From: Clostridiales bacterium | GTDB lineage: Bacteria; Bacillota; Clostridia; Christensenellales; Aristaeellaceae | Assembly: GCA_012521895.1 (NCBI GenBank) | Contig: JAAYLK010000065.1 | Span: 1-52,823 of the forward strand | Reading direction: 5' to 3' | DNA length: 52,823 bases | Shown here: piece by piece, positions 7,729 through 17,962 of the stretch | Layout: each line of letters begins with the position of its first letter | Position numbering within the stretch: the first letter of the stretch is position 1 | Notes under the pieces: generated by a model | The model's database searches: none | Seen by the model: only the letters and a program-made list of their open reading frames with translations | Told to the model about the DNA's origin: nothing | Translations under genes and position numbers: made by a program

Positions 7729-9082
7729 TGTACGCTCCACTTTGTTCATAACGGTTCTCAAACAGGGTAAAGTCCTCATTCCAGGTCAGGCTGACATTGG
7801 CAAGGGGGCCGTTTCTTTGCTTGGCGACAATCACTTCCGCCTCGCTGGGGTCGCCTTCTTCCTTGTTGTAGTAATAGGCCCTGTGCAGGAACATCACCAC
7901 GTCGGCGTCCTGCTCGATGGAACCGGAGTCGCGCAGGTCGCTCAACACCGGCTTGATGCTGCCGGTGCGCTTGACATTGGCGCGGGACAACTGGGCGCAG
8001 GCCAGGACCGGCACCTTCAGTTCCAGCGCGATGCCCTTCAATTTTCTGGAAATCTCGCTGACTTCCAGCTGCCTGTTTTCGCTGCGCCCATCCGCCGTCA
8101 TCAGCTGCAGGTAGTCAATCACAATCAGGTCCAGGCCGCGCTCGCTCATCAGCCTTCTGCAGCGGCTGCGCAGTTGGGCGGGGGAAAGCGACGCGCTGTC
8201 GTCTAAAAACATCTTGGTTTCAGACAGCGGCCCCAGGGCTTCTGACAGCTTTTGCCAGTCCTTGCTGCTGAGCGTCCCGCTGCGCACGTTTTGCATGTTG
8301 ACCCGCGCGTCCCCGCACAGCATGCGCATGGCCAATTGTTCCTTGGGCATCTCCAGGCTGAACATGGCGATGGACTTGCCGTAGCGCGCCGCGTAGGAGG
8401 CGATGTTCATCACAAAGCTGGTCTTGCCCATGCTGGGGCGGGCGCCAACGATGATGAGTTCACCGCCGTGAAAGCCCGTCAGCAGCTTGTCCAGGATGGA
8501 AAAGCCGGTGGGCACGCCGGAAATCTGCCCCTTGTTGCGCACCAGCTCTTCAATCTGCGCCAGGGTCTTCTTCATCACCTCGCGGATGGGGGTGAGCTGC
8601 TCTGAGCCTGTGCGCCTCATTACGATGTCAAAGATGGTTTTTTCGGCGAACAGCAGCGTCTCCTGCATGTCCATGCGCTGCTCATAACAGATGCGGCTGA
8701 TGTCGCCAGAGGCGGTGATCAGCTTGCGCAGGGTGGATTTTTCAAGGACGATGTCCACATAGTGCTGCAAATAAGCAGCCGTCGGAACGGACTGGATCAG
8801 GTCAATCAAATACTCCGTGCCGCCAACCCCGTCCAAAGACCCCAGGCGGGTCAGCTCCGTATCCATGGTAATCAGGTCCACGCTGCGGCCCGCGGAAAAC
8901 AAGTTGGCCATCGCCCGGTACAGCACCTGGTGCTGGGGCTGATAAAAATCCTCGGCCTGCAGGTTCTCCATGATGTACATCAGGGAGGTGGCGTTTTGCA
9001 TGGCAGACCCAAGGACAGCCCGCTCCGCCTCAAGGCTTTGGGGCATGATTTTCAGGGTGTTTGCCGAGGGATAAGTACTCAC
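7715..9082 (-). CDS. dnaB: Replicative DNA helicase
   Basis: Hexameric ATP-dependent helicase that unwinds DNA ahead of the replisome (called DnaC in B. subtilis). The N-terminal helical domain (PQSLEAERAVLGSAM) is followed by the RecA-like motor: Walker A GARPSMGKTSF near residue 210, Walker B-region LDLIVIDYLQLM, and the arginine-finger region around AQLSRANVKRTG and DLRDSGSIEQDADVV. Start is GTG 9082, supported by an AGGAGGG ribosome-binding site five bases upstream. It follows rplI by 28 bases, the usual Bacillota order, and overlaps the HD exonuclease gene at its end. Confidence 0.97.
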   Translation of the reverse strand: MSTYPSANTLKIMPQSLEAERAVLGSAMQNATSLMYIMENLQAEDFYQPQHQVLYRAMANLFSAGRSVDLITMDTELTRLGSLDGVGGTEYLIDLIQSVPTAAYLQHYVDIVLEKSTLRKLITASGDISRICYEQRMDMQETLLFAEKTIFDIVMRRTGSEQLTPIREVMKKTLAQIEELVRNKGQISGVPTGFSILDKLLTGFHGGELIIVGARPSMGKTSFVMNIASYAARYGKSIAMFSLEMPKEQLAMRMLCGDARVNMQNVRSGTLSSKDWQKLSEALGPLSETKMFLDDSASLSPAQLRSRCRRLMSERGLDLIVIDYLQLMTADGRSENRQLEVSEISRKLKGIALELKVPVLACAQLSRANVKRTGSIKPVLSDLRDSGSIEQDADVVMFLHRAYYYNKEEGDPSEAEVIVAKQRNGPLANVSLTWNEDFTLFENRYEQSGAYNESN

Positions 9083-9110
9083 TGCTCCCTCCTAATGAGA
9101 AATCGAGTCA

Positions 9111-9563
9111 TCATTTGGGGATGGCAGTCACTTTGACGGTCATCTGCGCTTTGACGCCGGAATAGAGGCTGATGGTGACCTGGGTTTCCCCGGCGTTGCG
9201 GATGGGCTCTGACAGCTCAATCTTGCGCTTGTCCAGCTGGATGCTGTGCTGGGCCTGCAAGGCGTCCGCGATTTCCTGGTTGGTCACGCTGCCATACAGT
9301 TTGCCCTTCTCGCCGCCCTTGGCTTCAATGTGGATCACCTTGTCCTTCAGCTGCCGCGCCAGATCTTCCGCTTCCTGGTGCTTGGCGGCTACCTTGGCGC
9401 GCTCCAGCTCGTTACGGCGCTCCACTTCGGCAACGGCCTGGGCGGTTGCCTCCATGGCCCACTTCCTGGGAAAGAGGTAGTTGCGGGCGTAACCGTCAGA
9501 TACGTTGACGATTTGGTGCTTTTTTCCGGTGCCCTGCACATCCTGCAGCAAAATGACTTTCAT
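9111..9563 (-). CDS. rplI: Large-subunit ribosomal protein L9 (bL9)
   Basis: The N-terminal rRNA-binding domain [20 protein letters not shown] and the [14 protein letters not shown] signature identify bL9. A long charged connecting helix ([17 protein letters not shown]) and the C-terminal domain with [16 protein letters not shown] follow. Length (150) is typical. A strong AAGGAGG site precedes the ATG. It lies 11 bases after the YybS-like gene. Confidence 0.97.
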   Translation of the reverse strand: MKVILLQDVQGTGKKHQIVNVSDGYARNYLFPRKWAMEATAQAVAEVERRNELERAKVAAKHQEAEDLARQLKDKVIHIEAKGGEKGKLYGSVTNQEIADALQAQHSIQLDKRKIELSEPIRNAGETQVTISLYSGVKAQMTVKVTAIPK

Positions 9564-9574
9564 GATAAACCTCC

Positions 9575-10651
9575 TTAGAATGACTGGTTGGATCGGCTGG
9601 TTGGCGGGGCTTCGCGCAGCTTGCGCGGGTCCCTGGCCTGGTCATACACCCCCATCAGCATGGCGACAGGGGAGAGGATAAAATAGAATAACACCAACAG
9701 CACCAGGCGTACAACGCGTTTGCTGCCTCTTCGTTTGAGGAGGTACGCGCTGTATGCCAAGCCCTGTATAGCATACAGGGAAAAGAAGACATTGTACATG
9801 AGTTGTCCGGTGGTTTGAAAAATTGGCTGGCGCGACAGCAGGGTGACCAGGTAGCCAAGCGCCAGAATCATCATCGCTCTGCCCGCCTGCCTGGGGATGA
9901 ACCACAGGGAGAAGGGCGGCATGTCTAAATCGTCTGCTGTGCTGTAGCGGTTGGCCAACTTCAGAGCAAGCCCGGTGGTCAAAAAGCCCAGAAAGATTGA
10001 GAAGTTTGTCAAAAGGCCTGGGAAAAGCCCTGCGAGCAGAATCTCTAGGCGGGCGTGAATCTGCTTGTAAAACTCGGAAACCACCTCGGGCTTGAAAGCC
10101 CAGTTGGCGTTTTGCGCGGACTCGAAAATCTGGGCGTCCGCGCCCATCCCATGGGTCAGAAAGCCGCTGCGCCACAGGGAGTAGAGGAAGCTGTCCCTAA
10201 GGGGCATCTTGTCCAGGCTGTCGGTCGCCAGGTGAGCGATGCTCTCATACAGATTGCCGCCGGCCATCTTCTGCAGCATGACAAACACCAGAACCAGGCT
10301 GACAACAAAGGCCGCGGTTACAATGGCGGCGGTCTTAAAGAAGGGCACCCTCATTTCCAGGCATACAAGAAGGGCGATGGTGAGGGGCAGCAGGTACAGC
10401 AAAAGCAGCAGCCCCTGGGTGCCATACAGCGTGGTGGCGCCGATTGCCATGATGGAGACGCCGGCCAGGCTTGGCAGGATGCCGCCCAGGGCGGCGGCAA
10501 AAATGAGCAGGATGGGGAAGAGGATGATGCCTGTGCTGATGAAGGCAAAGCCCGGCATGAATGAGCGCAGCATGCCTACGACCAGCAGGCCAGTCAAAGC
10601 AGGCCAGAGAATGGCTTGTTTGTAGTTGCTGTAGAAGCGGTAGGAAGGCAT
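9575..10651 (-). CDS. YybS-like DUF2232 polytopic membrane protein
   Basis: A 358-residue protein with about eight hydrophobic segments. It opens with [32 protein letters not shown] helices, has one soluble loop (~130-190), and ends with a helix pair and a basic tail. Composition, length and position directly before rplI match DUF2232 (YybS of B. subtilis); function unknown. In B. subtilis the c-di-AMP phosphodiesterase gene gdpP (yybT) lies between yybS and rplI. Here the gap is only 11 bases, so gdpP is absent from this spot. The start at 10651 has an AGAGGA site. Confidence 0.75.
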   Translation of the reverse strand: MPSYRFYSNYKQAILWPALTGLLVVGMLRSFMPGFAFISTGIILFPILLIFAAALGGILPSLAGVSIMAIGATTLYGTQGLLLLLYLLPLTIALLVCLEMRVPFFKTAAIVTAAFVVSLVLVFVMLQKMAGGNLYESIAHLATDSLDKMPLRDSFLYSLWRSGFLTHGMGADAQIFESAQNANWAFKPEVVSEFYKQIHARLEILLAGLFPGLLTNFSIFLGFLTTGLALKLANRYSTADDLDMPPFSLWFIPRQAGRAMMILALGYLVTLLSRQPIFQTTGQLMYNVFFSLYAIQGLAYSAYLLKRRGSKRVVRLVLLVLFYFILSPVAMLMGVYDQARDPRKLREAPPTSRSNQSF

Positions 10652-10697
10652 AGGTCCTCTTTCTGTCAGGTATCTTCAGGGGTCAGTTTGCTCTGGA

Positions 10698-13136
10698 TTA
10701 CAGCACAACCCCGTTGACCACGTCATCCATCACAGCCATCACATAGGGCTTGCCGCGCTCTGTCAGCGTCTGCAGCGCGATGTCCTCGGTGTTGAAGGGG
10801 ACGGTCTGCCCCAGGCTGGTCTGCACGCTGAAGGAACGGGGGATGTCGGTCACAAAGGAGGCGGCGATGAAGCTGCCATTGCTGCCGTTCTTGTTAAAAT
10901 AGAAGGAATGGACGCCCTTGCCGGCGCGGCGCTGGCTGTCAATCATCTTGCCGGGGACGCGCTTCATGTAGCCGCGTTCGCTGATGAGCACAAGGGCGTC
11001 GCTGTCCTGGATGCCGCCTGCCGTCAGCAAGAAGTCCTTGGGCACCAGGCGGATGGCCTTGACGCCGCGGGTGACGCGCCCTGTCGGGGAGACTTCGTCC
11101 TCACTGAAGCGAATCAGCATGCCCTTTTGTGTCAGGCAGTAGATGTCGTCCTGGGCTTTCAGGGTTTTCACGCAGACCACTTCGTCGTTCTTGGCAAGGC
11201 CGGTGGCTGCAACCTTGCTGCGGCGTACCGCGTATTCAGACAGCGCGGTGCGCTTGACCATGCCCGACTTGGTAAAAAAGAACAGGTCTTCCAGGCTTTC
11301 AGCCCCATTGCTGGGCATCAGCAGGACGCTGACGCAGGTTTCTCCGTCTTCCAGGCCGTTTAGGATGCCCGCCAGCATGGTGCCGCGCTCCTTGGGTTTA
11401 AAGGATTCCTCCAAAGAGGCGATCGGCACCTGATAACAGTTGCCAATCTGGGTGAAGAATAACAGACTTTGGTCTGTCATCGCCTGGAAGACTTCCTGCA
11501 GTATCTCGCTGTTGTTCTGCGGCAGCTCCATGCGCTCATACACGCGCTGGCTCATCCTGCGCAGCTGCCCGCCGCGGGTTAAGATGACCACGGTTTCTTC
11601 AGGCACCGGCACTTCGCTTGCCAGCACCCGGGTTTGCTCTTCCTCATCCACCTTGGTGATTTCCGTGCGGCGGTCGTCGCCATACTTGTCGGCGATCTCC
11701 TGCAGTTCATCCTTGATGACAGCGATCAGGCGGTGTTCATGCTTCAAAATGGCTTCCAGTTTGGCAATCAGCTTGACTGTGTTGGCGTGCTCCTCACGCA
11801 GGGTGAGGATTTCAAGGCCTGTCAGGCGCTGCAGGCGCAGGTCCAGGATGGCTTGTGCCTGGGCGTCGGTGAAGGCAAAGCGCGCGATTAGCCTTTCTTT
11901 CGCTTCTTTGGCGTTTTTTGAAGCGCGGATCAAGGCGATGATCTCGTCCAGGTTGTCCACCGCGATGATCAGGCCGTCCAGGATGTGCAGGCGCTGCTTG
12001 GCCTGTTCCAGGTCATAATGGGTGCGCTTGGTCACCACGTTCTTTTGGTGGGTGATGTAGTGGTTAAGGGCTTCAATCAGCCCCATCTGCACCGGCTTGC
12101 CCCCGGCGATGGCCACCAGGTTGACGCCAAAGGTCACCTGCATGTCAGAATACTTGAACAGGAAGGCGAGCACCGCCTTGGGGTCCGCTTCCTTTTTAAG
12201 TTCTATCACGGCGCGCAGCCCGGTGCGGTCTGATTCGTCACGGATGTCATAGATGCTGCCCAGGGCTGCCTTTTTCTCCTCGGACAGCTTCAGGATTTTT
12301 TCCAGCATCTGCGCCTTGTTCACCTGGTAGGGCATCTCGGTGATGCACAGCAGGTGCCGGCCGGATTTTCCAGGTTCAATCTCCACCCTGGCGCGCAGGG
12401 TCAGCTTGCCGCGCCCTGTTTCATAAGCCGTCCTGATTTCTCCGGTGTTGAGCAGGATGCCGCCGGTGGGAAAGTCGGGTGCCGGCAGCACCGCCATCAC
12501 ATCCTCCAAGGTGGAGTCCGGCTTTTCCATCAGCAGGATGGCGGCCTTGATGGTCTCGCGCAGGTTGTGCGGGGGAATGTTGGTGGCCAGGCCCACGGCG
12601 ATGCCGGACGCACCGTTGACCAGCATGTTGGGGTAGCGCGAGGGTAGCAGGTCCGGCTCTTTGAGGGTGTCGTCAAAGTTGAGGCGGTAGGGGACGGTGT
12701 CCTTTTGAATGTCCCTTAGCATTTCCAGCGCCAAGGGGGACATGCGCGCCTCGGTGTAACGCATAGCCGCGGCGGAGTCGCCGTCGATGGAGCCAAAGTT
12801 GCCATGGCCGTCCACCAGCATGGCGCGCATGGAAAACTCCTGGGCCATGCGGACCAGCGCGTCATAGACGGAGGATTCACCATGGGGGTGATACTTGCCC
12901 AGACAGTCCCCGACGATGCGTGCGCACTTGCGGTGGGGTTTGTCAGGGCTTAATGACAACTCCTGCATGGTGTACAGGATGCGCCGCTGTACGGGCTTTA
13001 AGCCATCCTCAACACGGGGCAGGGCGCGCTCCAGAATGACGTGCTCGGCATAGGGCATCATGCTGCCGGCCAGCACATCCTCAAGGGAAGACTGGATGAC
13101 CTCGTGCAGGCGTTCCTCAAATGGTTTCTTGGCCAT
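10698..13136 (-). CDS. parC: Type IIA DNA topoisomerase subunit A, probably topoisomerase IV ParC
   Basis: DNA-cleaving subunit that with ParE passes one duplex through another for decatenation. The breakage-reunion core is complete: [20 protein letters not shown] (~38-57), the quinolone-pocket region [12 protein letters not shown] (81-92) with wild-type Ser88 and Asp92, and the catalytic tyrosine in AMRYTEARM (Tyr127). The C-terminal beta-pinwheel runs from ~510. The canonical GyrA box of the first blade (QRRGGRG) is missing there; a related QRRAGKG occurs only near residue 710. This and the pairing with a 651-residue ParE-like gene favour topoisomerase IV over gyrase, though the two are close and some annotators will call it GyrA. 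AAGGAG site at normal spacing; 8 bases after parE. Confidence 0.85.
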   Translation of the reverse strand: MAKKPFEERLHEVIQSSLEDVLAGSMMPYAEHVILERALPRVEDGLKPVQRRILYTMQELSLSPDKPHRKCARIVGDCLGKYHPHGESSVYDALVRMAQEFSMRAMLVDGHGNFGSIDGDSAAAMRYTEARMSPLALEMLRDIQKDTVPYRLNFDDTLKEPDLLPSRYPNMLVNGASGIAVGLATNIPPHNLRETIKAAILLMEKPDSTLEDVMAVLPAPDFPTGGILLNTGEIRTAYETGRGKLTLRARVEIEPGKSGRHLLCITEMPYQVNKAQMLEKILKLSEEKKAALGSIYDIRDESDRTGLRAVIELKKEADPKAVLAFLFKYSDMQVTFGVNLVAIAGGKPVQMGLIEALNHYITHQKNVVTKRTHYDLEQAKQRLHILDGLIIAVDNLDEIIALIRASKNAKEAKERLIARFAFTDAQAQAILDLRLQRLTGLEILTLREEHANTVKLIAKLEAILKHEHRLIAVIKDELQEIADKYGDDRRTEITKVDEEEQTRVLASEVPVPEETVVILTRGGQLRRMSQRVYERMELPQNNSEILQEVFQAMTDQSLLFFTQIGNCYQVPIASLEESFKPKERGTMLAGILNGLEDGETCVSVLLMPSNGAESLEDLFFFTKSGMVKRTALSEYAVRRSKVAATGLAKNDEVVCVKTLKAQDDIYCLTQKGMLIRFSEDEVSPTGRVTRGVKAIRLVPKDFLLTAGGIQDSDALVLISERGYMKRVPGKMIDSQRRAGKGVHSFYFNKNGSNGSFIAASFVTDIPRSFSVQTSLGQTVPFNTEDIALQTLTERGKPYVMAVMDDVVNGVVL

Positions 13137-13144
13137 GGTTCTCC

Positions 13145-15100
13145 TTAGTGCTGCCGGTCAAGGAAGAGGTCCGGCTTGTTGAAATTGGCATTTTCGCTGA
13201 TGTACTCCCGCCTGGGCTCCACCTTGTCACCCATCAAAATGGTGATGAGGCGCTCTGACTCCGCGCCGTCTTCAATGGTGACCTGGGTCAGCTTGCGCTG
13301 CTGCGGATCCATGGTGGTCTGCCACAGCTGCTCCGGGTTCATTTCGCCAAGTCCCTTGTAGCGCTGCAGGGTATAAGACTTGTTCTTGGGAATCAGTGCG
13401 TTGAGTTCCTTGTCATCATAGGCATAGATTTCCTTGCCGCCTGTCTTGATCAGATACAGGGGCGGCATGCCGATGTAGACATGGCCTTCCGTGATCAATT
13501 CCCGCATGTAGCGGAAAAAGAAGGTGAGCAGGATGGCGCGGATGTGGGCGCCGTCCTGGTCGGCGTCAGACAGGATGATCACCTTGTCATATTTTAAGGA
13601 GGACAGGTTGAAGTCCCGGTCGATGTTGGTGCCAAGGGCTGTGATGATGGAGCGGAACTCCTCATTGGCCAGCACCTGGTCCAGGCGTTTCTTTTCAACA
13701 TTGAGGGGCTTGCCGCGCAGGGGCAGGATGGCCTGGAATCGCCGGTCACGGCCCTGCTTGGCGCTGCCGCCCGCGCTGTCGCCTTCAACGATGAACAACT
13801 CATTTTCCTTGGCGTTGCGCCCGGTGCAGCTGGACAGCTTGCCAACCAGTGGCGCCGCCTCCAGTTCGCTCTTGGTGCGCGCCACATCCCTGGCTTTGCG
13901 GGCCGCCTCGCGCACACGGGCGGACTTGATGGATTTCTCAATGATTTTCTGCGCCACGGCCGCGTTGCGCAGGTCTTCCAGGTACTCTGCCAACTTCTCG
14001 GCCACCAGGGACTCCACCAGCGGGCGCACCTCGGTGTTGCCCAGGCGGCCCTTGGTCTGACCTTCAAACTGGGGGTTGGACACCTTGACGGCCAGCACCG
14101 CGGTCATCCCCTCGCGGAAGTCCTCACCGGCCAGGTTGGTGTCCTTTTCCTTGAGGGCGCCAATCCGCCGCGCGTAGTCGTTGAAGACCTTGGTCAGCGC
14201 CGTGCGAAATCCAATTTCATGGGTGCCGCCTTCGCCGGTGGGGATGTTGTTGACATAGGAAAACAGGGACTCCGTGTAGGAATCGGTGAACTGGATGGCT
14301 GCCTGCATCATCAGGTTGTCCTTGTTGCCTTCCAGCATGATGACGCCTTCGTGCAAAGCGGTCTTGTCGGTGTTGAGGAAGGCCGTATAATCGGCGATTC
14401 CGCCTTCATACTGGAAGGTGCGCGGCTGGTTGTGCGGCGCGGCAGCGCGCTCATCGGTGAAGCGAATCAGCAGGCCTTTGTTCAAATACGCCAGTTCACG
14501 CAAACGCCTGGCCACCTGTTCGCCGTTGAACTGCGTGTCCTCAAAGATGGCTTCGTCCGGCAGGAAACGGACCAGGGTGCCGCGCTTTCGGGTGTTGCCC
14601 ACGCGCTCCAGGGGACCTGTCGGGTAACCGGGCTTCAGCTTCTTGGTTTTGGGGTCCACCGTGGTTTCAAAGCGGATGCGCCAGTGGGTCCAATCCCGGA
14701 AGCTTTCCACCACCATCGATTTGCTCAGCGCGTTGACGACTGAGGCGCCAACCCCGTGCAGGCCGCCGGAATAGTTGTAGTTGTTGTGGTCAAACTTGCC
14801 ACCGGCGTGCAGCTTGGTGTAAATCACTTCAATGCCGGAGATTTTCAGCGTCGGATGCGGGTCTGTGGGCACGCCGCGGCCATTGTCCCAGACGCTGGCG
14901 GAGCCGTCCTGGTGCAGCGTCACCGCAACTTCAGTGGCGAAATCATTGGACGCTTCATCAATAGCGTTGTCGACAATTTCCCACAGCAGGTGGTGCAGGC
15001 CTCTTGAGCCGGTGGAACCGATGTACATACCCGGGCGCAGACGGACCGCGTCCAGTTCTTCAAGCACCTGAATGTTTTCAGATGTGTAGTTTTGAGCCAT
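13145..15100 (-). CDS. parE: Type IIA DNA topoisomerase subunit B, probably topoisomerase IV ParE
   Basis: ATPase subunit partnering the downstream ParC-like protein. GHKL ATP-site motifs: [10 protein letters not shown] (41-50), WDNGRGVP (71-77) and [14 protein letters not shown]. The transducer domain is followed by the TOPRIM metal site: [20 protein letters not shown] and [12 protein letters not shown], then the C-terminal [16 protein letters not shown]. The length of 651 matches ParE/GyrB without the Gram-negative insert. It starts at ATG 15100 behind an AAGGAGA site, with its own promoter at 15158-15186, divergent from rpsO. Confidence 0.88.
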   Translation of the reverse strand: MAQNYTSENIQVLEELDAVRLRPGMYIGSTGSRGLHHLLWEIVDNAIDEASNDFATEVAVTLHQDGSASVWDNGRGVPTDPHPTLKISGIEVIYTKLHAGGKFDHNNYNYSGGLHGVGASVVNALSKSMVVESFRDWTHWRIRFETTVDPKTKKLKPGYPTGPLERVGNTRKRGTLVRFLPDEAIFEDTQFNGEQVARRLRELAYLNKGLLIRFTDERAAAPHNQPRTFQYEGGIADYTAFLNTDKTALHEGVIMLEGNKDNLMMQAAIQFTDSYTESLFSYVNNIPTGEGGTHEIGFRTALTKVFNDYARRIGALKEKDTNLAGEDFREGMTAVLAVKVSNPQFEGQTKGRLGNTEVRPLVESLVAEKLAEYLEDLRNAAVAQKIIEKSIKSARVREAARKARDVARTKSELEAAPLVGKLSSCTGRNAKENELFIVEGDSAGGSAKQGRDRRFQAILPLRGKPLNVEKKRLDQVLANEEFRSIITALGTNIDRDFNLSSLKYDKVIILSDADQDGAHIRAILLTFFFRYMRELITEGHVYIGMPPLYLIKTGGKEIYAYDDKELNALIPKNKSYTLQRYKGLGEMNPEQLWQTTMDPQQRKLTQVTIEDGAESERLITILMGDKVEPRREYISENANFNKPDLFLDRQH

Positions 15101-15157
15101 CCTTGTCTCCTTGCAGATTTGCAGCCGGCGTAGTGCCGGCCGCTTAAAACTGTTTAA

Positions 15158-15186
15158 ATCATACCATATTCAGGCCTGCTGAACAA
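15158..15186 (-). promoter_or_regulatory. Promoter for parE-parC
   Basis: On the minus strand: -35 TTGTTC (15181-15186), 17-bp spacer, -10 TATGAT (15158-15163), about 60 bases before the parE start. The leader holds a small GC dyad, GCCGGC at 15124-15129 and 15135-15140, of unknown role. Confidence 0.65.
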
Positions 15187-15222
15187 GGAAGCGGATTTGG
15201 GCAAAATGGATGTCTATATTGG

Positions 15223-15251
15223 TTTACAAGAATCGTCAGCTGTGGTAAGAT
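15223..15251 (+). promoter_or_regulatory. Promoter for rpsO (and pnp by readthrough)
   Basis: -35 TTTACA (15223-15228), 17-bp spacer, -10 TAAGAT (15246-15251). Transcription would start near 15258, giving a leader of about 95 bases before rpsO. Confidence 0.65.
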
Positions 15252-15258
15252 AGCAAAC

Positions 15259-15354
15259 GTGGCTTCAACCGCACGCACGGGTCTGCGACACTCCAACGCG
15301 ATGCTGTGCCAGCGGGGATCAAAAGCGGCTGCCACCCGCAACAAGGAGGAACCC
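15259..15354 (+). promoter_or_regulatory. Structured rpsO leader, possible S15 autoregulatory site
   Basis: About 95 untranslated bases lie between the promoter and rpsO, although a frame happens to be open through them. The segment can pair GCGGG (15312-15316) with CCCGC (15335-15339) just upstream of the AAGGAGGAA ribosome-binding site. Several bacteria control rpsO by S15 binding its own leader, with unrelated structures in different groups. Whether this leader does so is inference. Confidence 0.35.
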
Positions 15355-15618
15355 ATGGATAAGGCCCGGAAGAACGAAATCATGACCAAGTACGCCCGCC
15401 ACGAAGGCGACACCGGCTCACCCGAGGTGCAGGTTGCCCTGCTGACAGAGCGTATCAACCACCTCAACGAACACCTGAAGCTCAACAAAAAAGATCACCA
15501 CAGCCGCAGAGGCTTGCTGCTGATGGTCGGTCAGCGCAGGGGCCTGCTGGACTACCTCATGCGCACGGACATCGAACGCTACCGCACCCTGATTGCTGAC
15601 CTGGAGCTTCGCAAGTAA
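15355..15618 (+). CDS. rpsO: Small-subunit ribosomal protein S15 (uS15)
   Basis: An 87-residue protein, the usual length, that binds the central domain of 16S rRNA. Signatures: [49 protein letters not shown]. The start is ATG 15355 behind AAGGAGGAA. The reading frame stays open for 96 bases further upstream, but that part (MASTARTGL...) is not S15 and includes the leader. An intrinsic terminator follows the stop. Confidence 0.97.
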   Translation: MDKARKNEIMTKYARHEGDTGSPEVQVALLTERINHLNEHLKLNKKDHHSRRGLLLMVGQRRGLLDYLMRTDIERYRTLIADLELRK

Positions 15619-15629
15619 GAAACACAAGC

Positions 15630-15664
15630 GGTCGAAACCCGGCAAGCGGGTTTCGGCCTTTTTG
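15630..15664 (+). terminator. Intrinsic terminator between rpsO and pnp
   Basis: A 12-bp stem (15631-15641 region with 15647-15658, one G-T pair, loop GCAAG) is followed by TTTTT at 15659-15663. It would end most rpsO transcripts or act as a leaky attenuator before pnp. No clear separate pnp promoter is visible. Confidence 0.85.
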
Positions 15665-15717
15665 ATGGAAGGGAGCGGGCATGTGCTGCGCGCCCAAGAA
15701 GGAGAGAGAAGAAGAAC

Positions 15718-17895
15718 ATGGAACACAAGACCTACACAATGGAATTCGCGGGGCGCACACTCAGCTTTGAGTTTGGCCGCTACGCAGAGCAAGCAGCCGG
15801 CTCCGTGCTGGTGCGCTATGGCGACACCGCACTGCTCGTCAGCGCGACAGCGTCTGAAAAGCCCCGCGACGGCGTGGATTTTTTCCCGCTGAGCGTTGAC
15901 TACGAAGAAAAGCATTATTCCGTTGGCAAGATTCCCGGCGGCTTCATCAAGCGTGAAGGCCGCCCCACGGAGAAAGCCATCCTGACCTGCCGCCTGATCG
16001 ACCGCCCCTTGCGCCCCCTCTTTCCCCATGGGATGAGGAATGACGTGCAGGTTGTGGCGACGGCGCTGTCTGTTGACACCAACAACCCGCCGGAGATCCC
16101 CGCCATGCTGGGCTCCTCCATCGCCCTGGCAGTCAGCAACATTCCCTGGGCTGGCCCCACAGGTTCTGTCCTGGTTGGCCGTGTCAACAAGCAGCTGATT
16201 CTGAACCCCGATGAGGAGCAGCGCGCCCAGAGCGATCTGCACCTGGTGGTTTCCGGCACCAAGGACGCCATCATGATGGTGGAAGCCGGCGCCAATGAAT
16301 TAAGCGAAGACGTCATGCTGGAAGCCATCCTGTTCGCGCATGAAGCCATCAAGCAGCTGGTCGCCTTCCAGGAAGGCATCGTTGCCGAGATTGGCGCTGA
16401 GAAGGCGGACTTCCCCCTGGTACTCACCGGGGATGATGTCGTCGCCGCCGTGCGTGAGTACGCGCTGGAAAAGGCCGAGTATGTCTTCTCCACCTATGTG
16501 CGCGCCGAGCGCCAGCAGCGTGAGGACGAGGTAAAGGCCGATGTCAAAGCGCATTTCGCCGAAGTCTTCCCCGGCCGCGAAAGCGAAGTCAGCGAAGCGC
16601 TGTATGAGCTGAACAAGGAAGTCATGCGCCGCAAAATCCTTGAAGAAGGCATCCGCCCGGATGGCCGCAAGGAAGAAGAAGTGCGCCAGATTTGGTGCGA
16701 AGTGGGCATCCTGCCACGCACCCATGGCAGCGCGGTGTTCACCCGCGGCCAGACCCAGGCCCTGACCGTCACCACCCTTGGCAGCCTGCGGGACGCCCAG
16801 GTGCTGGACGGCCTGTCCAATGAGGATTCCAAGCGCTACATCCACCACTACAACATGCCGCCCTATGCCACCGGTGAAGCGGGCCGCATGCGTTCACCCG
16901 GCCGCCGTGAAATCGGCCATGGCGCCCTGGCTGAGCGTGCCCTGGAGCCCGTCATCCCCAATGAAACTGAATTCCCGTACGCCCTGCGCCTGGTCAGTGA
17001 AATCCTGTCCAGCAACGGTTCTTCTTCCATGGCTTCCGTCTGCGGCAGCACGCTGTCTCTGATGGACGCCGGTGTCGCCATCAAGGCGCCGGTTGCCGGC
17101 GTCGCCATGGGCCTGATCAAGGACGAGCATTCCGACAAAGTGGCAGTGCTGACTGACATCCAGGGCCTGGAAGACTTCCTGGGCGACATGGACTTCAAAG
17201 TGGCAGGCAGCATGAACGGCATCACCGCCATCCAGATGGACATCAAAATCAAGGGCATTGACGAGGCCATCCTGCGCCGTGCCCTGCAGCAGGCGCTCAA
17301 GGGCAGGCTGCACATCCTGGAAGTGATGCTCAAGACCCTGTCTGAGCCGCGCAAGCAGATGAGCAAGTACGCGCCCAAAATCATCACCTTCTTTATCAAT
17401 CCTGACAAGATCCGCGAAGTCATCGGGCCGGGCGGCAAGATGATCAACAAAATCATCGCTGACACCGGCGTCAAGATTTACATTGAAGACGACGGCCGCG
17501 TGGCCATCGCCACCCCGGACGAGGAGGCCGCTTCCAAGGCGCGCCGCATCATCGAGGGCATCGCCAAGGACGTTGAAGCCGGTGAAGTGTATGAGGGCAA
17601 GGTTGTCCGCATCCTCAGCACCATGGGCGCCTTCATCGAACTGCTGCCCGGGAAGGATGGCTTGCTGCACATCTCAAAGCTCTCCAACGAGCGCGTTGAG
17701 AAGGTGGAGGATGTCCTGTCCATCGGTGACACGGTGGAGGTCAAGGTGGCCGAGATCGACTCCCAGGGCCGCATCAACCTGATCCGCAACGACATGGAAT
17801 ACAAACCGCGCACCTTCAACCGCGGGCCTGGCGGCAATGAGGGAGGCGCGCGTCCCCCGCGCCGTGACGGCCGTCCGCCGCGCCGCAACGACTGA
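15718..17895 (+). CDS. pnp: Polyribonucleotide nucleotidyltransferase (PNPase)
   Basis: Phosphorolytic 3'-5' exoribonuclease and component of RNA-decay complexes. Domains in order: RNase PH-like core 1 (residues ~10-140; [20 protein letters not shown]), helical linker, RNase PH-like core 2 (~310-540; [35 protein letters not shown]), KH domain (~555-615; [16 protein letters not shown]) and S1 domain (~625-695; [19 protein letters not shown]). It ends in an Arg/Gly/Pro-rich tail ([13 protein letters not shown]). The length of 725 is typical. Order rpsO-pnp-M16 peptidase is common in Bacillota. Confidence 0.98.
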   Translation: MEHKTYTMEFAGRTLSFEFGRYAEQAAGSVLVRYGDTALLVSATASEKPRDGVDFFPLSVDYEEKHYSVGKIPGGFIKREGRPTEKAILTCRLIDRPLRPLFPHGMRNDVQVVATALSVDTNNPPEIPAMLGSSIALAVSNIPWAGPTGSVLVGRVNKQLILNPDEEQRAQSDLHLVVSGTKDAIMMVEAGANELSEDVMLEAILFAHEAIKQLVAFQEGIVAEIGAEKADFPLVLTGDDVVAAVREYALEKAEYVFSTYVRAERQQREDEVKADVKAHFAEVFPGRESEVSEALYELNKEVMRRKILEEGIRPDGRKEEEVRQIWCEVGILPRTHGSAVFTRGQTQALTVTTLGSLRDAQVLDGLSNEDSKRYIHHYNMPPYATGEAGRMRSPGRREIGHGALAERALEPVIPNETEFPYALRLVSEILSSNGSSSMASVCGSTLSLMDAGVAIKAPVAGVAMGLIKDEHSDKVAVLTDIQGLEDFLGDMDFKVAGSMNGITAIQMDIKIKGIDEAILRRALQQALKGRLHILEVMLKTLSEPRKQMSKYAPKIITFFINPDKIREVIGPGGKMINKIIADTGVKIYIEDDGRVAIATPDEEAASKARRIIEGIAKDVEAGEVYEGKVVRILSTMGAFIELLPGKDGLLHISKLSNERVEKVEDVLSIGDTVEVKVAEIDSQGRINLIRNDMEYKPRTFNRGPGGNEGGARPPRRDGRPPRRND

Positions 17896-17912
17896 TTAAC
17901 GCAATCATTCAT

Positions 17913-17946
17913 GAAACGGCTTGTCTCCTTGGGGGCAAGCCGTTTC
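17913..17946 (+). terminator. Hairpin after pnp, terminator-like but without a T-run
   Basis: A perfect 11-bp stem (17913-17923 with 17936-17946, loop of 12) lies between pnp and the peptidase gene. The 3' side is followed by AACAAT, not a T-run, so it may act as a 3' RNA-stabilising or processing structure rather than a full terminator. Confidence 0.5.
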
Positions 17947-17962
17947 AACAATAAGGAGCAGC

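Noticed and set aside
12860..12900. Quinolone-resistance substitutions in the ParC-like subunit
   Set aside because: The key Ser88 and Asp92 positions are wild type; only a conservative Glu87 next to them differs.
15124..15140. GCCGGC dyad as a terminator
   Set aside because: No T-run on either strand and it lies in the parE leader; too short to assign a role.
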